The notes under the pieces: generated by a model
What the model was told of the DNA's origin: nothing
The model's input: the letters and a program-made list of their open reading frames with translations, nothing else
Database searches by the model: none
Origin: Schistocerca nitens
Lineage: Eukaryota; Arthropoda; Insecta; Orthoptera; Acrididae
Direction of reading: 5' to 3'
Length of the DNA stretch: 64,000 bases
Assembly: GCF_023898315.1 (NCBI RefSeq)
Contig: NC_064622.1
Span: forward strand, 275,581,503 to 275,645,502
In this document: one piece after another, positions 33,500 through 45,403 of the stretch
How the letters are laid out: every line of letters starts with the position of its first letter
Position numbering within the stretch: the stretch's first letter is position 1
Position numbers and translations under genes: made by a program

Positions 33500-33952
33500 A
33501 CCAGGCAGCAGTATCTGCGATATGCCTGCAAGTGCACCACATACACCGATGAGCCAACAAAACATGATGATCGCTGACCGCCGAAATGCGGAATGCCTCC
33601 GGGTGGTGTTGCGGGCAAGTGACGCATTCAGGAAAGAATGTAAGCGGAAGAGAGACGAATGGGCAGTAATTATAGCGGAGATACGGGCCGAAAATGCGGA
33701 AATCCACTGATGTAAGAGGTTTTGACAAAGGGTGCATTGCTGTCGCGCTGCAGCTAGAAACGAGGATCTCTGAAACTGCGAAGCTGGGGGGGGGGGGGGG
33801 GCTGTTAACGTACAACTGTTGTGAGCATCTGTGGAAAATGGTTGAAGGACGGTGAAATAACGAGTGGGCCGTTTGGTATTGGACGGCCACGTCTCACCAC
33901 AAAACTTAGATGTCGGGGGATCCCCCAATGTGTAATCCACGACAGGCAGCTA
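33500..33952 (+). mobile_element. Tc1-like transposon (family 5), 5' part
   Basis: After an end region CCGATGAGCCAACAAAACAT it reads RGFDKGCIAVALQLETRISE then TAKL, the first HTH of a Tc1 transposase. A run of 16-17 G (about 33786-33802) interrupts the frame. CGKWLKDGEITSGPFGIGRP then RLTTK follows, the second HTH and linker. It stops where a LINE begins; the 3' part is at 35755..36540. Confidence 0.75.
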
Positions 33953-35528
33953 TCTACATCTACATTTATACTCCGCAAACCATCCAACGGTGGCGGACGG
34001 CACTTTACGTGCCACTGTCATTACCTCCCTTTCCTGTTCCAGTCGCGTTTGGTTCGCGGGAAGAACGACTGCCGGAAAGCCTCCGTGCACGCTCGAATCT
34101 CTCTAATTTTATATTCGTGATCTCCTCGGGACGTATAAGTAGGGGGAAGCAATATATTCGATACCTCATCCAGAAACGCACCCTCTCGAAACCTGGACAC
34201 CAAGCTACACCGCGATGCAGAGCGCCTCTCTTGCAGAGTCTGCCACTTGAGTTTGCTAAACATCTCCGTAACGCTATCACGTTTACCAAATAACCCTGTG
34301 ACGAAACGCGCCGCTCTTCTTTGGATCTCCTCTATCTCCTCCGTCAACCCGACCTGGTACGGATCCCACACTGATGACCAATACTCAAGTATAGGTCGAA
34401 CGAGTGCTTTGTAGGCCACCTCCTTTGTTGATGGACTACATTTTCTAAGGACTCTCCCAATGAATCTCAACCTGGCACCCGCCTTACCAACAATTAATTT
34501 TATATGATCATTCCACTTCAAATCGTTCCGCACGCATACTCCCAGATATTTTACAGAAGTAACTGCTACCAGTGTTTGTTCCGCTATCATATAATCACAC
34601 AAAAAAGGATCCTTCTTTCTATGTATGCGCAATGCATTACATTTGTCTATGTTAAGGATCGGTTGCCACTCCCTGCACCAAGTGCCTATCTGCTGCAGAT
34701 CTTCCTGCATTTCGCTGCAATTTTCTAATGCTGCAACTTCTCTGTATACTACAGCATCATCCGCGAAAAGCCGCATGGAACTTCCGACACTATCTACTAG
34801 GTCATTTATATATATTGTGAAAAGCAATGGTCTCATAACACTCCCTTGTGGCACGCCAGAGGTTACTTTAACGTCTGTTGACGTCTTTCCATTGAGAACA
34901 ACATGCTGTGTTCTGTTTGCTATAAACTCTTCAATCCAGCCACACAGCTGGTCTGATATTCCGTAGGCTCTTACTTTGTTTATCACGCGACAGTGTGGAA
35001 CTGTATCGAACGCCTTCCGGAAGTCAAGGAAAATGGCATCTACCTGGGAACTTGTATCTAATATTTTCTGGGTCTCATGAACAAATAAAGCGAGTTGGGT
35101 CTCACACGATCGCTGTTTCCGGAATCCATGTTGATTCCTACAGAGTAGATTCTGGGTTTCCAGAAATGACATGTTACGCGAGCAAAAAACATGTTCTAAA
35201 ATTCTACAACAGATCGATGTCAGAGATATAGGCGTATAGTTTTGCGCATCTGCTCGACGACCCTTCTTGAAAACTGGAACTACCTGTGCTCTTTTCCGAT
35301 CATTTGGAAACTTCCGTTCCTCTAGACACTTGCGGTGCACGGCTGTTAGAAGGGGGGCAAGTTCTTTCGCTTACTCTGTGCAGAATCGAATTGATATCCC
35401 GTCAGGTCCAGTGGACTTTCCTCTGTTGAGTGATTTCAGTTGCTTTTCTATTCCTTGGACACTTATTTCGATGTCAGCCAGTTTTTCGTTCATGTGAGGA
35501 TTTAGAGAAGGAACTGCAGTGCGGTCTT
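33953..35528 (-). mobile_element. CR1/Jockey-like LINE (GATGTA tail), 5'-truncated, long RT frame
   Basis: On the minus strand it opens inside the RT (IEISVQGIEKQLKSLNRGKS, TGPDGISIRF), carries a 439-residue open frame listed separately, then a short untranslated end and a TAAATGTAGATGTAGATA tail. It is inserted in a Tc1 element. The endonuclease half is missing. Confidence 0.92.
34021..35340 (-). CDS. LINE reverse transcriptase, 439-codon uninterrupted frame
   Basis: Reverse transcriptase part of a non-LTR retrotransposon polyprotein, which would copy element RNA at the nicked target. Blocks in order: VVPVFKKGRRADAQNYTPIS (fingers), NQHGFRKQRSCETQLALF, DAIFLDFRKAFDTVPH (first catalytic Asp, about residue 106), GVPQGSVMRPLLFTIYINDL, SSMRLFADDAVVYREV (catalytic FADD pair), VKYLGVCVRNDLKWNDHI, ALVRPILEYWSSVWDPYQVG, RRAARFVTGLFGKRDSVTEM and LLPPTYTSRGDHEYKIREIR. 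The catalytic Asp residues are all kept. One nonsense codon just upstream (near 35372) separates it from the preceding RT segment, so the first ATG here is not the native start. The long open frame suggests a fairly recent insertion. Confidence 0.9.
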   Translation of the reverse strand: MHRKCLEERKFPNDRKRAQVVPVFKKGRRADAQNYTPISLTSICCRILEHVFCSRNMSFLETQNLLCRNQHGFRKQRSCETQLALFVHETQKILDTSSQVDAIFLDFRKAFDTVPHCRVINKVRAYGISDQLCGWIEEFIANRTQHVVLNGKTSTDVKVTSGVPQGSVMRPLLFTIYINDLVDSVGSSMRLFADDAVVYREVAALENCSEMQEDLQQIGTWCREWQPILNIDKCNALRIHRKKDPFLCDYMIAEQTLVAVTSVKYLGVCVRNDLKWNDHIKLIVGKAGARLRFIGRVLRKCSPSTKEVAYKALVRPILEYWSSVWDPYQVGLTEEIEEIQRRAARFVTGLFGKRDSVTEMFSKLKWQTLQERRSASRCSLVSRFREGAFLDEVSNILLPPTYTSRGDHEYKIREIRACTEAFRQSFFPRTKRDWNRKGR

Positions 35529-35543
35529 CCTATCTGGTCTTTC

Positions 35544-35740
35544 AAATGGTTCAAATGGCTCTGAGCACTATGGGACTCAACTGCTGTGGTCATCAGTCCC
35601 CTAGAACTTAGAACTACTTAAACCTAACTAACCGAAGGACATCACACACATCCATGCCCGAGGCAGGATTCGAACCTGCGACCGTAGCAGTCGCACGGTT
35701 CCGGACTGCGCGCCTAGAACCGCGAGACCACCGCGGCCGG
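35544..35740 (-). mobile_element. SINE, family A
   Basis: Complete on the minus strand, from GCCGGCCGCGGTGGTCTCGC through GGTTCGAATCCTGCC to GAGCCATTTGAACCATTTG. An exact 15-bp target duplication CCTATCTGGTCTTTC flanks it (35529-35543, 35741-35755). The duplication lies at the 5' end of the LINE, so the SINE landed at the LINE/Tc1 junction. Confidence 0.95.
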
Positions 35741-35754
35741 CCTATCTGGTCTTT

Positions 35755-36540
35755 CTATCTGGCTACAGAGTATAATGCTGGAGCAGGCACATGTGTTTCG
35801 GAGTACACAGTTCAAAGGCCACTGTTGAACAAGGAGCTCCACATGACACGAGCCCTATGTGTTCCTGCGGATGGCAGTGGTCACAGCATCGCTGTGTTTG
35901 CACCGTGGATCAATAGAAACGTGTCATCTGTCGAATGAGCCGAAATTCTTGTCACACCAGGTCGGTGGTTGGTTCCTTACACGCCGTCGTCCAGGCGATT
36001 GGCTGCACGAAACATGCACCGCTCAAAGACGCAGGCCAGTGAGGGCAGAATTATGTATCCCATAACATTGAGCTGGGCTTCCACGGGATCTGTGGCGGTA
36101 ATCGAAGGCATCATGGCAGCTGTGAACTGCGCGAACATTACTGCGGGCTACCTGCATAGCTTCATGCTTGAAGTCTCCCTCCCACGGCGCTGACATCTTC
36201 CAGCAGGATAACTGTCCGTGTTGCAAGGTCAGAATCGTGCTACAGTGGTTTGAGCGACGTTATAGTGAACTCACATCGACGTCTTGGCCAGAAAACGTGC
36301 CTGATCTGTACCCACTGGAACATATATTGGGCGCCAGCAGAATGCCCGCAAACCACCATCCCGTAATTTGCGGTAATTGCTTGACCTGTGCGTAGACATG
36401 GTGCAACATACTTCTGGAATCCTGTCAAGGGCTTTTAGAATCCATACCAAACAGAATCGCTTCTGTATAGTGTTTGTATATGGACCAACACGCTATTAAA
36501 CAGGTGGTCATGATGTTTTGGTTAATTGGTATATACACTT
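35755..36540 (+). mobile_element. Tc1-like transposon (family 5), 3' part
   Basis: Frames give YNAGAGTCVSEYTVQRPLLN, NMHRSKTQASEGRIMYPITL, then a shifted HILPAG...NCPCCKVRIVLQWF area (QQDNxPxH block) and PENVPDLYPLEHILGA, i.e. SPDLNPIEH with the Glu kept. The end has CAGGTGGTCATGATGTTTTG followed by GTTAATTGG, matching the family's inverted repeat. Confidence 0.75.
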
Positions 36541-36661
36541 CGATACGCTTGCAAGTGCACCACATATACGCTGAAGTAAAAGGGTTCTTTCAGGTCCAGT
36601 TCTATGTGCTTCAAGTGTATCCATCGTTCACTCATACGAAAATTAATGACTACTGTAGCAA

Positions 36662-36860
36662 GACGACCGAACGAGGTAGTAAAATATGGACACTGGATTT
36701 GTATTCGAGAGGGTGGCAGTTTAAATTTCGGTCCAGGGACGCAAATTTCGGCCTCCAGTGGTTTTCCCAAAACCTGCAGAGAAAAAGCAGAGAACGTTAT
36801 TTTGAAAAGAGGAAGGGAGATTTCCTTTCTCAAACAGAGTCTGTGCTTCACCTTTAATGA
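36662..36860 (+). mobile_element. SINE, family D, degenerate
   Basis: It fits a tRNA-like head, GACCGAACGAGGTAG...ACACTGGATTTGTATTCGAG, with a weak B box (GGCAGTTTAAATTTCGGTCC), then a body with GGTTTTCCCAAAACCTGCAG and GGAAGGGAGATTTCCTTTC. Identification is from memory of a family in which every block is better kept. Confidence 0.45.
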
Positions 36861-36867
36861 CCACGTT

Positions 36868-36894
36868 GCATTTATTTATTTATTTATTTATTTT
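36868..36894. repeat. (TTTA)n microsatellite
   Basis: About seven TTTA units, next to the 3' end of the RTE-like LINE; it is probably that element's tail. Confidence 0.9.
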
Positions 36895-36897
36895 TTG

Positions 36898-39800
36898 AGG
36901 GGGGTGGGGTCATCAGTCTTCTGACGGGTTCGATGCAGTCCGCCACGAATTTCTCTACTGTGCTAACCACTTCATCTCAGAGTAGCACTTGCAACCAACG
37001 TCCTCCTCAATTATTTGCTGGATGTATTCCAACCTTTGTCTTCCTCTACAGTTTTTGCCCTCCACAGTTCCCTCTAGTACCATGGAAGTCATTCCTTCAT
37101 GTCTTAACAGATGTCCTATCATCCTGTCCCTTCTCATCAGTGTTTTCCACATGTTCCTTTCCTCTCCGATTCTGCGCAGAACCTCCTCATTTCTTACCTT
37201 ATCAGTCCACCTAATTTTCAACATTCTTCTGTAGCACATCTCAAATCCTTCTATTCTCTTCTGTTCCGGTTTTCTCACAGTCCATGTTCATTACCATACA
37301 ATGCCTTATTCCAACGTACGATCTCAGAAATTTCTTCCTCAAATTAAGGCACATATTTGATATTACTAGACTTCTCTTGGCCAGGAATGCCCTTTTTGCC
37401 ATAGCTAGCCTGCTTTTGACGTCCTCCTTGCTCCGTGCGTCATTGCTTATTTTACTGCCTAGGTAGCAAAATTCCTTAACTTCATCTACTTCGTCACCGT
37501 CAATCCTGATGTTAAATTTCTCGCCGTTCTCGTTTCTACTACTTCTCATTACCTTCGTCTTTCTTCGATTTACTCTCAATCCATACTCTGTATTCATTAG
37601 ACTATTCATTCCGTTCAGGAGATCATGTAATTCTTCACTTTCACTCAAGATAACAATGTCATCAGCGAATCGTATCATTGATATCCTTTCACCTTGAATT
37701 TTAATTCCACTCCTGAATCTTTTTTTTATTTCCATCAATGATTCCTCGATGTACAGATTGAACAGCAGGGGCGAAAGGCTACAGACTTGTCTTACACCCT
37801 TCTTAATACGAGCACTTCGTTCTTGATCGTCCACTCTTATTATTCCCTCTTGGTTGTTGTACATATTGTATATGACACGTCTCTCCCAATAGCTTACCCC
37901 TACTTTTTTCAGAATTTCGAACATCTTGCACCATTTTACATTGTCGAACGCTTTTCCAAGTCGACAAATCCTATGAACTTGTCTTGATTTTTCTTTAGTC
38001 TTGCTTCCATTATTAACCGCAACGTCAGAATTGCCTCTCTCGTGCATCCTCAATTTTCTTTTCCATTCTTCTGTACATTATTCTTGTAAGCAACTTGGAT
38101 TCATGATCTGTTAAGCTGATTGTGTGATAATTCTCTCACTAGTCAGCTCTCGCCGTCTTTCCGAAAGTCAGATGGCGTGGCGCCAAACACACACATTCTA
38201 CGCACCAACGTGAATAGTCGGCTTGTTGACACTTCTCGCAATGATGTTAGAAATTCTGATGGTGTTTTGTCTACCCCTTCTGCCTTATTTGATCTTAAGT
38301 ACTCTAAAGCTCTCCTAAATTCTGATTCTAGTACTGGATCCCCCATTTCTTCTAAATCGACTCCTGTTTCTTCTTGTATCACATCAGACAAATATTCCTC
38401 TTTATAGAGGCTTCCAATGTACTCATTCCACCTATCCGCTCTCTCCTTTGCATTTAACAGTGGAATTCTCGTTGCACTCTTAATGTTAACTCCCTTTCTT
38501 TTAATGTCACCGAAGGTTGTTTTGACTTTCCTGTCCTTCCGACAATCATTTCTTTTCGATGTCTTCACATTTCTTTCTGCAGCCATTTCGTCTTAGCTTC
38601 CCTGCACTTCCTATTTATTTCATTCCTAGGCGACTTGTATTTCTGTTTTCCTTAGTTTCATCAATCAACTGAAGTATTTCTTCTGTTACCCATGGTTTCT
38701 TCGCAGTTATCTTCTTTGTACGTATGTTTTCCTCCCCAACTTCTGTGAGGGCTCTTTTTAGAGACGTCCATTCCTCTTCAACTGTACTGCCTACTGAGAT
38801 ATTCCTTATTGCTGTATCTATAGCCTTAGAGAACTTCAACCGTATCTCGTCATCCCACTTCTTTGCGTATTGATTCTTCCTGACTAATGTCTTAAACTTC
38901 AGCCTACTCTTCATTACTACTATATTGTGATCTGAGACTATATCTGCTCCTGGGTACGCCTTGCAATCCAGTATCTGATTTCGGAATCACTGTCTGACCA
39001 TGATGTAATTTAACTGAAATATTCTCGTATCACCCGGCCATTTCCAAGTATACCTCTTCCTCTTGTGATTCTCGAATAGGGTATTCGCTGTTACTAGCTG
39101 AAACTTGCGACAGAACTCAATTAGTCTTTCTCCCCTCTCATTCCTTGTCCCAAGCCCATATTCTCCTGTAACCTTTTCTTCTACTTCTTCCCCTAAAACT
39201 GCATTCCAGTCTCCCATGACTATTCGATTTTCATATCCCTTTACATACTGTATTCCCTTTCAATATATTCACACACTTTCTCTATCTCTTCATCTTCAGC
39301 TTGCGACGTCGGCATGTATACCTGAAGCCTGTCACTGAACTGTTCACAATAACACTATCTCTACCCTACCTTCGTATTCGTAACGAATCCTACTCCCGTT
39401 ATACCATTTTCTGCTGCTGTTGATATTACCCTATATTCATCTGACTAGAAATCCTTGTCTTCTTTCCACTTCACTTCACTGACCCCTACTACATCTAGAT
39501 TGAGCCTTTGCATTTCCCTTTTCAGATTCTCTAGTTTCCCTACCACGTTCAAGCTTCTGACATTCCACACAACGACTCGTAGAACGTTATCCTTTCGTTG
39601 ATTATTCAATCATTTTCTCATGGTAACCTCCTCGTTGGCAGTCCCCTCCCGGAGATCCGAATGGGGGACTATTCCGGAATCTTTTGTCAATGGAGAGATC
39701 ATCATGACACTTCTTCAATTACAGGCCACATGTCCTATGGATACACGTTACGTGTCTTTAATGCAGTGGTTTCCATTGCTTCTGCATGCTCATGACGTTG

Positions 39801-39910
39801 ATCACTGCTGATTCTTCCGCCTTTAGGGGCAGTTTCCCACCCATACGACAAGTGTGTGCCCTGAAACCCTGTTCGCTCCTCCGCCCTCTTTGACGTTTTG
39901 ATTATGAGTC
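36898..39910 (-). mobile_element. RTE-like LINE (family A), longest copy, includes endonuclease
   Basis: Read on the minus strand. Near 39217-38987: MGDWNAVLGEEVEEKVTGEY and KRKRYTWKWPGDTRIFQLNY, the AP-endonuclease segment with its catalytic Asp-Trp-Asn. 38914-38143: linker with AKKPWVTEEIL and KAEGVDKTPSEFL. 38053-37241: RT, in order FDNVKWCKMFEILKKVGVSY, GVRQVCSLSPLLFNLYIEE, MIRFADDIVILSESEE (FADD), REFCYLGSKI-like VKEFCYLGSKI. 37278-36955: MLKIRWTDKVRNEEVLRRIG, GKNCRGRQRLEY and YSEMKWLAQ. At least four frameshifts break it. Its 5' limit is uncertain: the stretch 39600-39910 (GGAGATCCGAATGGGGGACT) is probably still element sequence. It is the only copy here with an endonuclease. Confidence 0.88.
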
Positions 39911-40796
39911 AAAGACGCTACCCCTAGACCACGGGTGCATACGATACATTAAAACTCTTATCTTTCTTCTCTTTTTTTATCAAAAGGTGTGGTGTTTTAA
40001 ATGCAGATAATGAAATTTAAATTCCGTTTTGCGCCACTACAAGTTTGTTGTAGTGGTTATTATACAATACCTCGTTGAGAGACCCATTAATCAGTACAAT
40101 AAATATGAATGATCTGGAAGTTGCTCAAGCAGCTGCAATGGAGGGCGGAATTATTTGTAGTTAAACTCTTACTGCTATCAAAACGACTTCAAAAGGACAT
40201 GTATTGGCGGACTATGCGTCTGGAATCCTGAATAGTAATTTTCTTCACCATTATTTGTGTCGAACAGTGGAGAGAGGGAGGAAAGCAGTGTACAATTTGT
40301 CAACGTTAGATCGCTCTCTGCGCCTTCGGACTTAGTACTACGCGAGAACAGTTTATGGCGGTAGTGGACTTCATACCTAAACATTAAACCACAAATATAC
40401 ACCAGTGACACTTAACCCGCAGACAGAATGACAAAAACAAGACCATTAAAGTAAATTACAGTAATTTCTCAGGTGACCTGTAACGAGTTTTATAAATGAA
40501 CTGACAACAAGCTAAAATCAGTACTGGCGCGCAACTGTTGTGTCTGACGATTGCATGTTTCGGTGAAACAATTAATCTCGTATGCCATATTAGTGAGCAA
40601 GGACATGTGGATTTGTTATAATTTGTAGCGTCAGTAAACTGAAATCACACATATGTACGCAGTAGCTAGTTATTGTAGGAATGAGAATTTTAAACAAACA
40701 ATATGCATGTGTGATATGGGACGCCGAAATAAAAGTCAGTGCATATCTCGCGCACAGACCATGAAAATATAATAGAGATAGCCTTGTTTATGCTCC
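39911..40796. other. No feature recognised
   Basis: AT-rich sequence with no named repeat or gene. Confidence 0.4.
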
Positions 40797-41941
40797 GTGA
40801 TCGTGTGAAACCCAGCTCGCGCTATTCGTCCACGAGACTCAGAGGGCCATAGACATGAGTTCCCAGGTGTTTCTTGACTTCCGCAAGGCGTTCGATACAG
40901 TTCCCCACAGTCGTTTAATGACCAAGTTAAGAGCCTATGGACTATCAGACCAATTGTGTGATTGGATTGAACAGTTCCTACAGGTAGATAACAGAACGCA
41001 GCATGTCATTCTCAATGGAGAGAAATCTTCCGAAGTAGGAGTGATTTCAGGTGTGCCGCAGGGGAGTGGCGTAGGACCGTTGCTGTTCACAATATGCATA
41101 AATGACCTTGTGGATAACATCGGAAGTTCACTGAGGCTTTTTGCGGATGATGCTGTGGTGTATCGAGAGGTTGTGACAATGGAAAATTGTACCGAAATGC
41201 AGGAGGATCTGAAACGAATTGACGCATGGTACAGGGAATGGAAATTTAATCTCAATGTAGAGAAGTGTAATGTGCTGCGAATACATAGAAAGAAAGATCC
41301 TTTATCATTTAGCTACAATATAGCAGGTCAGCAACTGGAAGCAGTTAATTCCATAAATTATCTCGGAGTAGGCATTAGGAGTGATTTATAATGGAATGAT
41401 CATATAAAGTTGATCGTCGGTAAACAGATGCCAGACTGAGATTCATTGGAAGAATCCTAAGGAAATGCAATCCGAAAACAAAGGAAGTAGGTTACAGTAC
41501 GCTTGTTCGCCCACTGCTTGAATACTGCTCACCAGTATGGGATCCGTACCAGATAGGGTTGATAGAAGAGATAGGGTTGTTGGAGAAGATCCAACGGAGA
41601 GCAGCGCGCTTCGTTACAGGATCATTTAGTAATCGCGAAGGCGTTTCTGAGACTCTGCAAGAGAGACGCTCAGTAGCTCGGTACGGGCTTTTGTTGAAGT
41701 TTCGAGAACATACCTTCAGCGAGGAGTCAAGCAGTATATTGATCCCTCCTACGTATATCTCGCGAAGAGACCATGAGGATAAAATCTGAGAGATTAGAGC
41801 CCACACAGAGGCATACCGACAATATTTCTTTCCACGAACAATATGAGACTGGAATAGAAGGGAGAACCGATAGAGGTACTGAAAGTGCCCTCCGCCACAC
41901 ACCATCAGGTGGCTTGCGGATTATGGATTTAGATGTAGATC
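40797..41941 (+). mobile_element. CR1/Jockey-like LINE (GATGTA tail), 5'-truncated
   Basis: A 178-residue frame at 40855 gives FLDFRKAFDTVPHSRLMTKL (first catalytic Asp), SGVPQGSGVGPLLFTICIND, LRLFADDAVVYREV (FADD) and SINYLGVGIRSDL, then a TAA where the family has Lys. After a frameshift: RRAARFVTGSFSNREGVSET and SILIPPTYISRRDHEDKI. There is a deletion between VTGSFSNREGV and LQERRS. The end is GGATTTAGATGTAGATCAC. It is close to the copy at 62.4 kb. Confidence 0.92.
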
Positions 41942-43003
41942 ACAAAACTCCATCGCCTTGCACTGTACATTGACCTGCGGAAAACATCTGCAGATTCTGG
42001 GTTAGCATTACCCACAGCTCATTACAGCATACGTAGCACTCTACGTGTAACAAAGGGAATCTTACGAGGGAATTCAGGAGGGTGCCATTTAGACGGGCAA
42101 GGGTTACACGTACTTCCGCAATGCGATTGTTTTCGAGTAGGCTGCAAAAAGCAAGGTAAGGACTCCAAATACGCAGGAACATGACACGCGAGTGCTACCT
42201 GACGCCTGTGTCTCGATCCTAGCGCTGACAGGGCGAGTTTTGGGGAAAACGCCGACGAGAATCAACAAACGGCGACTGTGAAGCAGGGCAGGAAATGACT
42301 GTGCACGCGGCTGCTGATGAGCGTCTGCCCTGCTTCCTCGTATCAGCACTGTCTCTGTGGATGTCAGCTGCTATTGGATTGATGGCAGGGATCACATTCC
42401 CTACCGCTGAAACGAATATCGATAGCCATGTAAGACGCTGCGTAAACAGGGAGTCTCATCAAACAGCGCCGACAGCTGCGTGTATCCTGAACAAAGCACA
42501 TTCCTCTTCTTTGCGGTCTTGCTAATCTTCTGCTCCCGGTGTCACGTTTTCGAACCAGCAAGGAGGACTTCTGAGTGCCTCCAAAACTGACAAGAAGTCA
42601 GAACAATCTGACCCGAGATGTATATTTGGATAACTACGTTCAACAGTTGCGCTCGACACCGACGTCGGAAAATATTGTGATACCATAGGATGAAGGAAAG
42701 GCGACATCAATGTTATATTCCATAATTACGCAGAATTAAGTAACAGACGCCACTGCACCTAACAAAACGAAAAATCTTTAGTAATTACTGAGTACGAAAA
42801 AATGAAATAATAATTTCATGAGTGTTTCAAGGGAGCCCGAGAGATGATGATAAATACTGATGTTGATGAGCTATAAGAGTATTTGTTTCACACTTGCAAG
42901 TACAATGGAGGTTGTAAGTTGTAAATTAACGCCAATATGGCAATTTCCGTTAAAACGAAGACTTTGTAGGACAAAAATCTGCCTTCAAGTGCAGAGATAC
43001 ATT
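41942..43003. other. No feature recognised (1.1 kb)
   Basis: No gene or repeat identified. Confidence 0.4.
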
Positions 43004-44164
43004 CAGGTGACAAAAGTCTTAGGATAGCGATGTGCACACATACAGATGGCGGTAGGTATGAAAGGGCAGTGCGTCGCCGGAGCTGTCATTTATATTCAGG
43101 TGATTCATGAAACAATTCATTATGGTCGCACGACGGGAATTAACAGATTTTAAACACGGAACAGTAGTTGGAGCTAGAGGCATAGGACATTCGATTTCGG
43201 AAATCGTTGGACAATTCAATATTCCGAGATAAACAGTCTTAAGAGTATGCCGAGAATATCAAGTTTCAGGCATTACATCTCACCACGGACAACGCAGTGA
43301 CGGGTGGCCTCCACTTCAGCGACCATGAGCAGCGGCATTTATTACGTTGAGTTTTCAGTCCTAACAGAGAAACAACACTGCGTGAAATGACCGCACAAAT
43401 CAATGTGGGACGTACGACGAACGTACCTCTTAGAACAGTGCGACGAAATTTGATGTTAATGGGCCATGGCAGTCGACGCGAGTGCCTTTGCTAACAGCAG
43501 GACATCGCCTGCAGCGCCTTTCCTGGGCTCGCGACCATATCGGTTGGACCCAAGACGACTGGAGAACCGTGGCCTGTGCAGATGAGTCCCGATTTCAGTC
43601 GGTAAGAGGTGATGGTAGGCTTTGTATGTGGCACAGACCCCACGAAGCCCTCTACCCAAGTTTCCAGCAAAGCATTGGGCAAGCTGGTAGTGGGTTCATA
43701 ATCGTGTGGGCTTGGCCCTATCGTAGAACTGAACGCATCATTCACTGGAAATGGTTATGTTCGGCTACTTGGAGAACATTTGCGGCCTTTCATGAGATTC
43801 ATGTTCCCAAACTACTATGGAATTTTTACATGGCGATGAGCCATGTCATCGGGTCACAATTTTTTGCTAATGGTTTTAAGAACATCCTGGGCAGTTGCGA
43901 GCGAGTGATTTGGCCACCCAGATCGCCCGACATGAATTCCATCGAACACTGAAGGGACATAATCGAGGAGTCAGTTGGAGCAAACAAGCCTGCGCAGGCA
44001 ACACTTTTGCAATTATGGACGGCTATACGGGCAGCATGGCTCAATATTTCTGCAGAGGACTTCCAATGGCTTTTTAGGTGCGTGCTACGTCGCGCCGCTG
44101 CACTACGCCGGGGAATAGGAGGTCTGATAGGTTATTAGGAGGCATCCCATGACTTTTACACCTG
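43004..44164 (+). mobile_element. Tc1-like transposon (family 2), both ends present
   Basis: Inverted repeats CAGGTGACAAAAGTCTTAGG (left) and CAGGTGTAAAAGTCATGGG (right, minus strand) bound it. The transposase is broken but in order: MVARRELTDFKHGTVVGARG, SISEIVGQFNIPR (HTH), RLQRLSWARDHIGWTQDDWR, ADESRFQSV (first Asp), LCMWHRPHEALYP, FANGFKNIL, RVIWPPRSPDMNSIEH (catalytic Glu) and LLQLWTAIRAAWLNI. The FQQDNARPH block with the second Asp has been lost. Flanking TA is not seen, so the outer bases have mutated or been trimmed. Confidence 0.85.
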
Positions 44165-45191
44165 CAAGACGACGTTGACGTTTAAAAGTCGCCGGAGACT
44201 GATAACCCAGCACTCCAGAACAGCCCTTTCAGAACTTGGTACAATAACGCAGTTAGGTTGGTCACTGTAACTAGTGCCACTTCGTCCAGTCTACTGTATT
44301 GCTCGGAGGAAGACGTCTGGAACACGACTCGAGAAAAATCGGTCGCTCTTACTCTTTAGCTGGTATTCGATGCACGATCCCACGATCGGTGCAGTCAGCC
44401 TCTGAACCACACAGACTTGCAAATTGGGGACATGTCTGTAAAAGTTTACCACAGTGGCGAAGCTTCAGAAATTTAAGGAAGAGTACCGATTTTCAACGAG
44501 CAACCATTTTAATCATCTTGGTGCTCGCTAGTCGTGACAACTCGTTTCGATAAAATAGCGATGGTAGCTAGGAATTATGATCGTCACTGAGCCACGAAGT
44601 CATCATAGCCACCGCTCCGGTAGCATTAAATGTTCAACTGACGTTGTATCATTATTTGAAGATCTCTCTTGCTCACATGATTACCTAGTAACTATATTTA
44701 TTTATTAGCAGTGTTCGCTCGGAAACTGTTTGGGATGGACCCGCAACGCCTGTTGTACTTGAACCCGAGTGTCGTTGACAAGGCTTGACCCTCATCTACG
44801 GCCCCTCTCGGTTAGGATGTTATTAGGCTGTGTTTGATGTCTCCGGGTGGCACACCATTCCTCGTAGAAAAGTTAGACTGGTAGCCGAACTGCAGGCGGC
44901 CCGAATCAAGCGTTCGTGCGACCCGCGGCTCTCAGGCGTATCTCATAATAATTTGCTAGTAGCAGCTAACAGCAGAGTCCAAAACTTCAAGTAACATTAA
45001 GAGCTTGTTAATAATGTATCTTTCTTGCTCACTAACAATCAAAAATACTTAGAGAGACGGTATGTTAAGATGTGGTTCATTTTAATTGAATCTGGTAAAT
45101 TCGGCCGCGAGTTAAGAAAAGTTTGCCGCTAACGTCAGGGGGCAGAGTGGTATTTAGCACGGCCACGTGGTCTTAACAGAAGTAAGAAGGG
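44165..45191. other. No feature recognised (1.0 kb)
   Basis: No gene or repeat identified. Confidence 0.4.
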
Positions 45192-45203
45192 AAATATTTT
45201 ATT

Positions 45204-45403
45204 CAAAATGGTTCAAATGGCTCTGAGCACTATGGGACTCAACTGCTGTGGTCATTAGTCCCCTAGAACTGAGAACTACTTAAACCTAACTAACCTAAGG
45301 ACATCACACACATCCATGCCCGAGGCAGGATTCGAACCTGCGACCGTAGCAGTCGCACGGTTCCGGACTGCGCGCCTAGAACCGCGAGACCACCGCGGCC
45401 GGC
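45204..45403 (-). mobile_element. SINE, family A
   Basis: Complete on the minus strand with head GCCGGCCGCGGTGGTCTCGC and B box GGTTCGAATCCTGCC. An exact 12-bp target duplication AAATATTTTATT flanks it (45192-45203, 45404-45415). Its sequence is very close to the copy at 35544..35740, including the same head variant, so the two derive from one source. Confidence 0.95.

Noticed and set aside
33785-33803. G-run as a quadruplex regulatory site
   Set aside because: It is a homopolymer inside a dead Tc1 HTH frame; nothing ties it to a promoter.
36522-36924. Open frames of 100-127 residues on both strands
   Set aside because: No recognisable domain; the area is a degenerate SINE beside a TTTA microsatellite.
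41942-43003. Short open frames as small host genes
   Set aside because: No start context, domain or splice pattern could be supported; left as unassigned.
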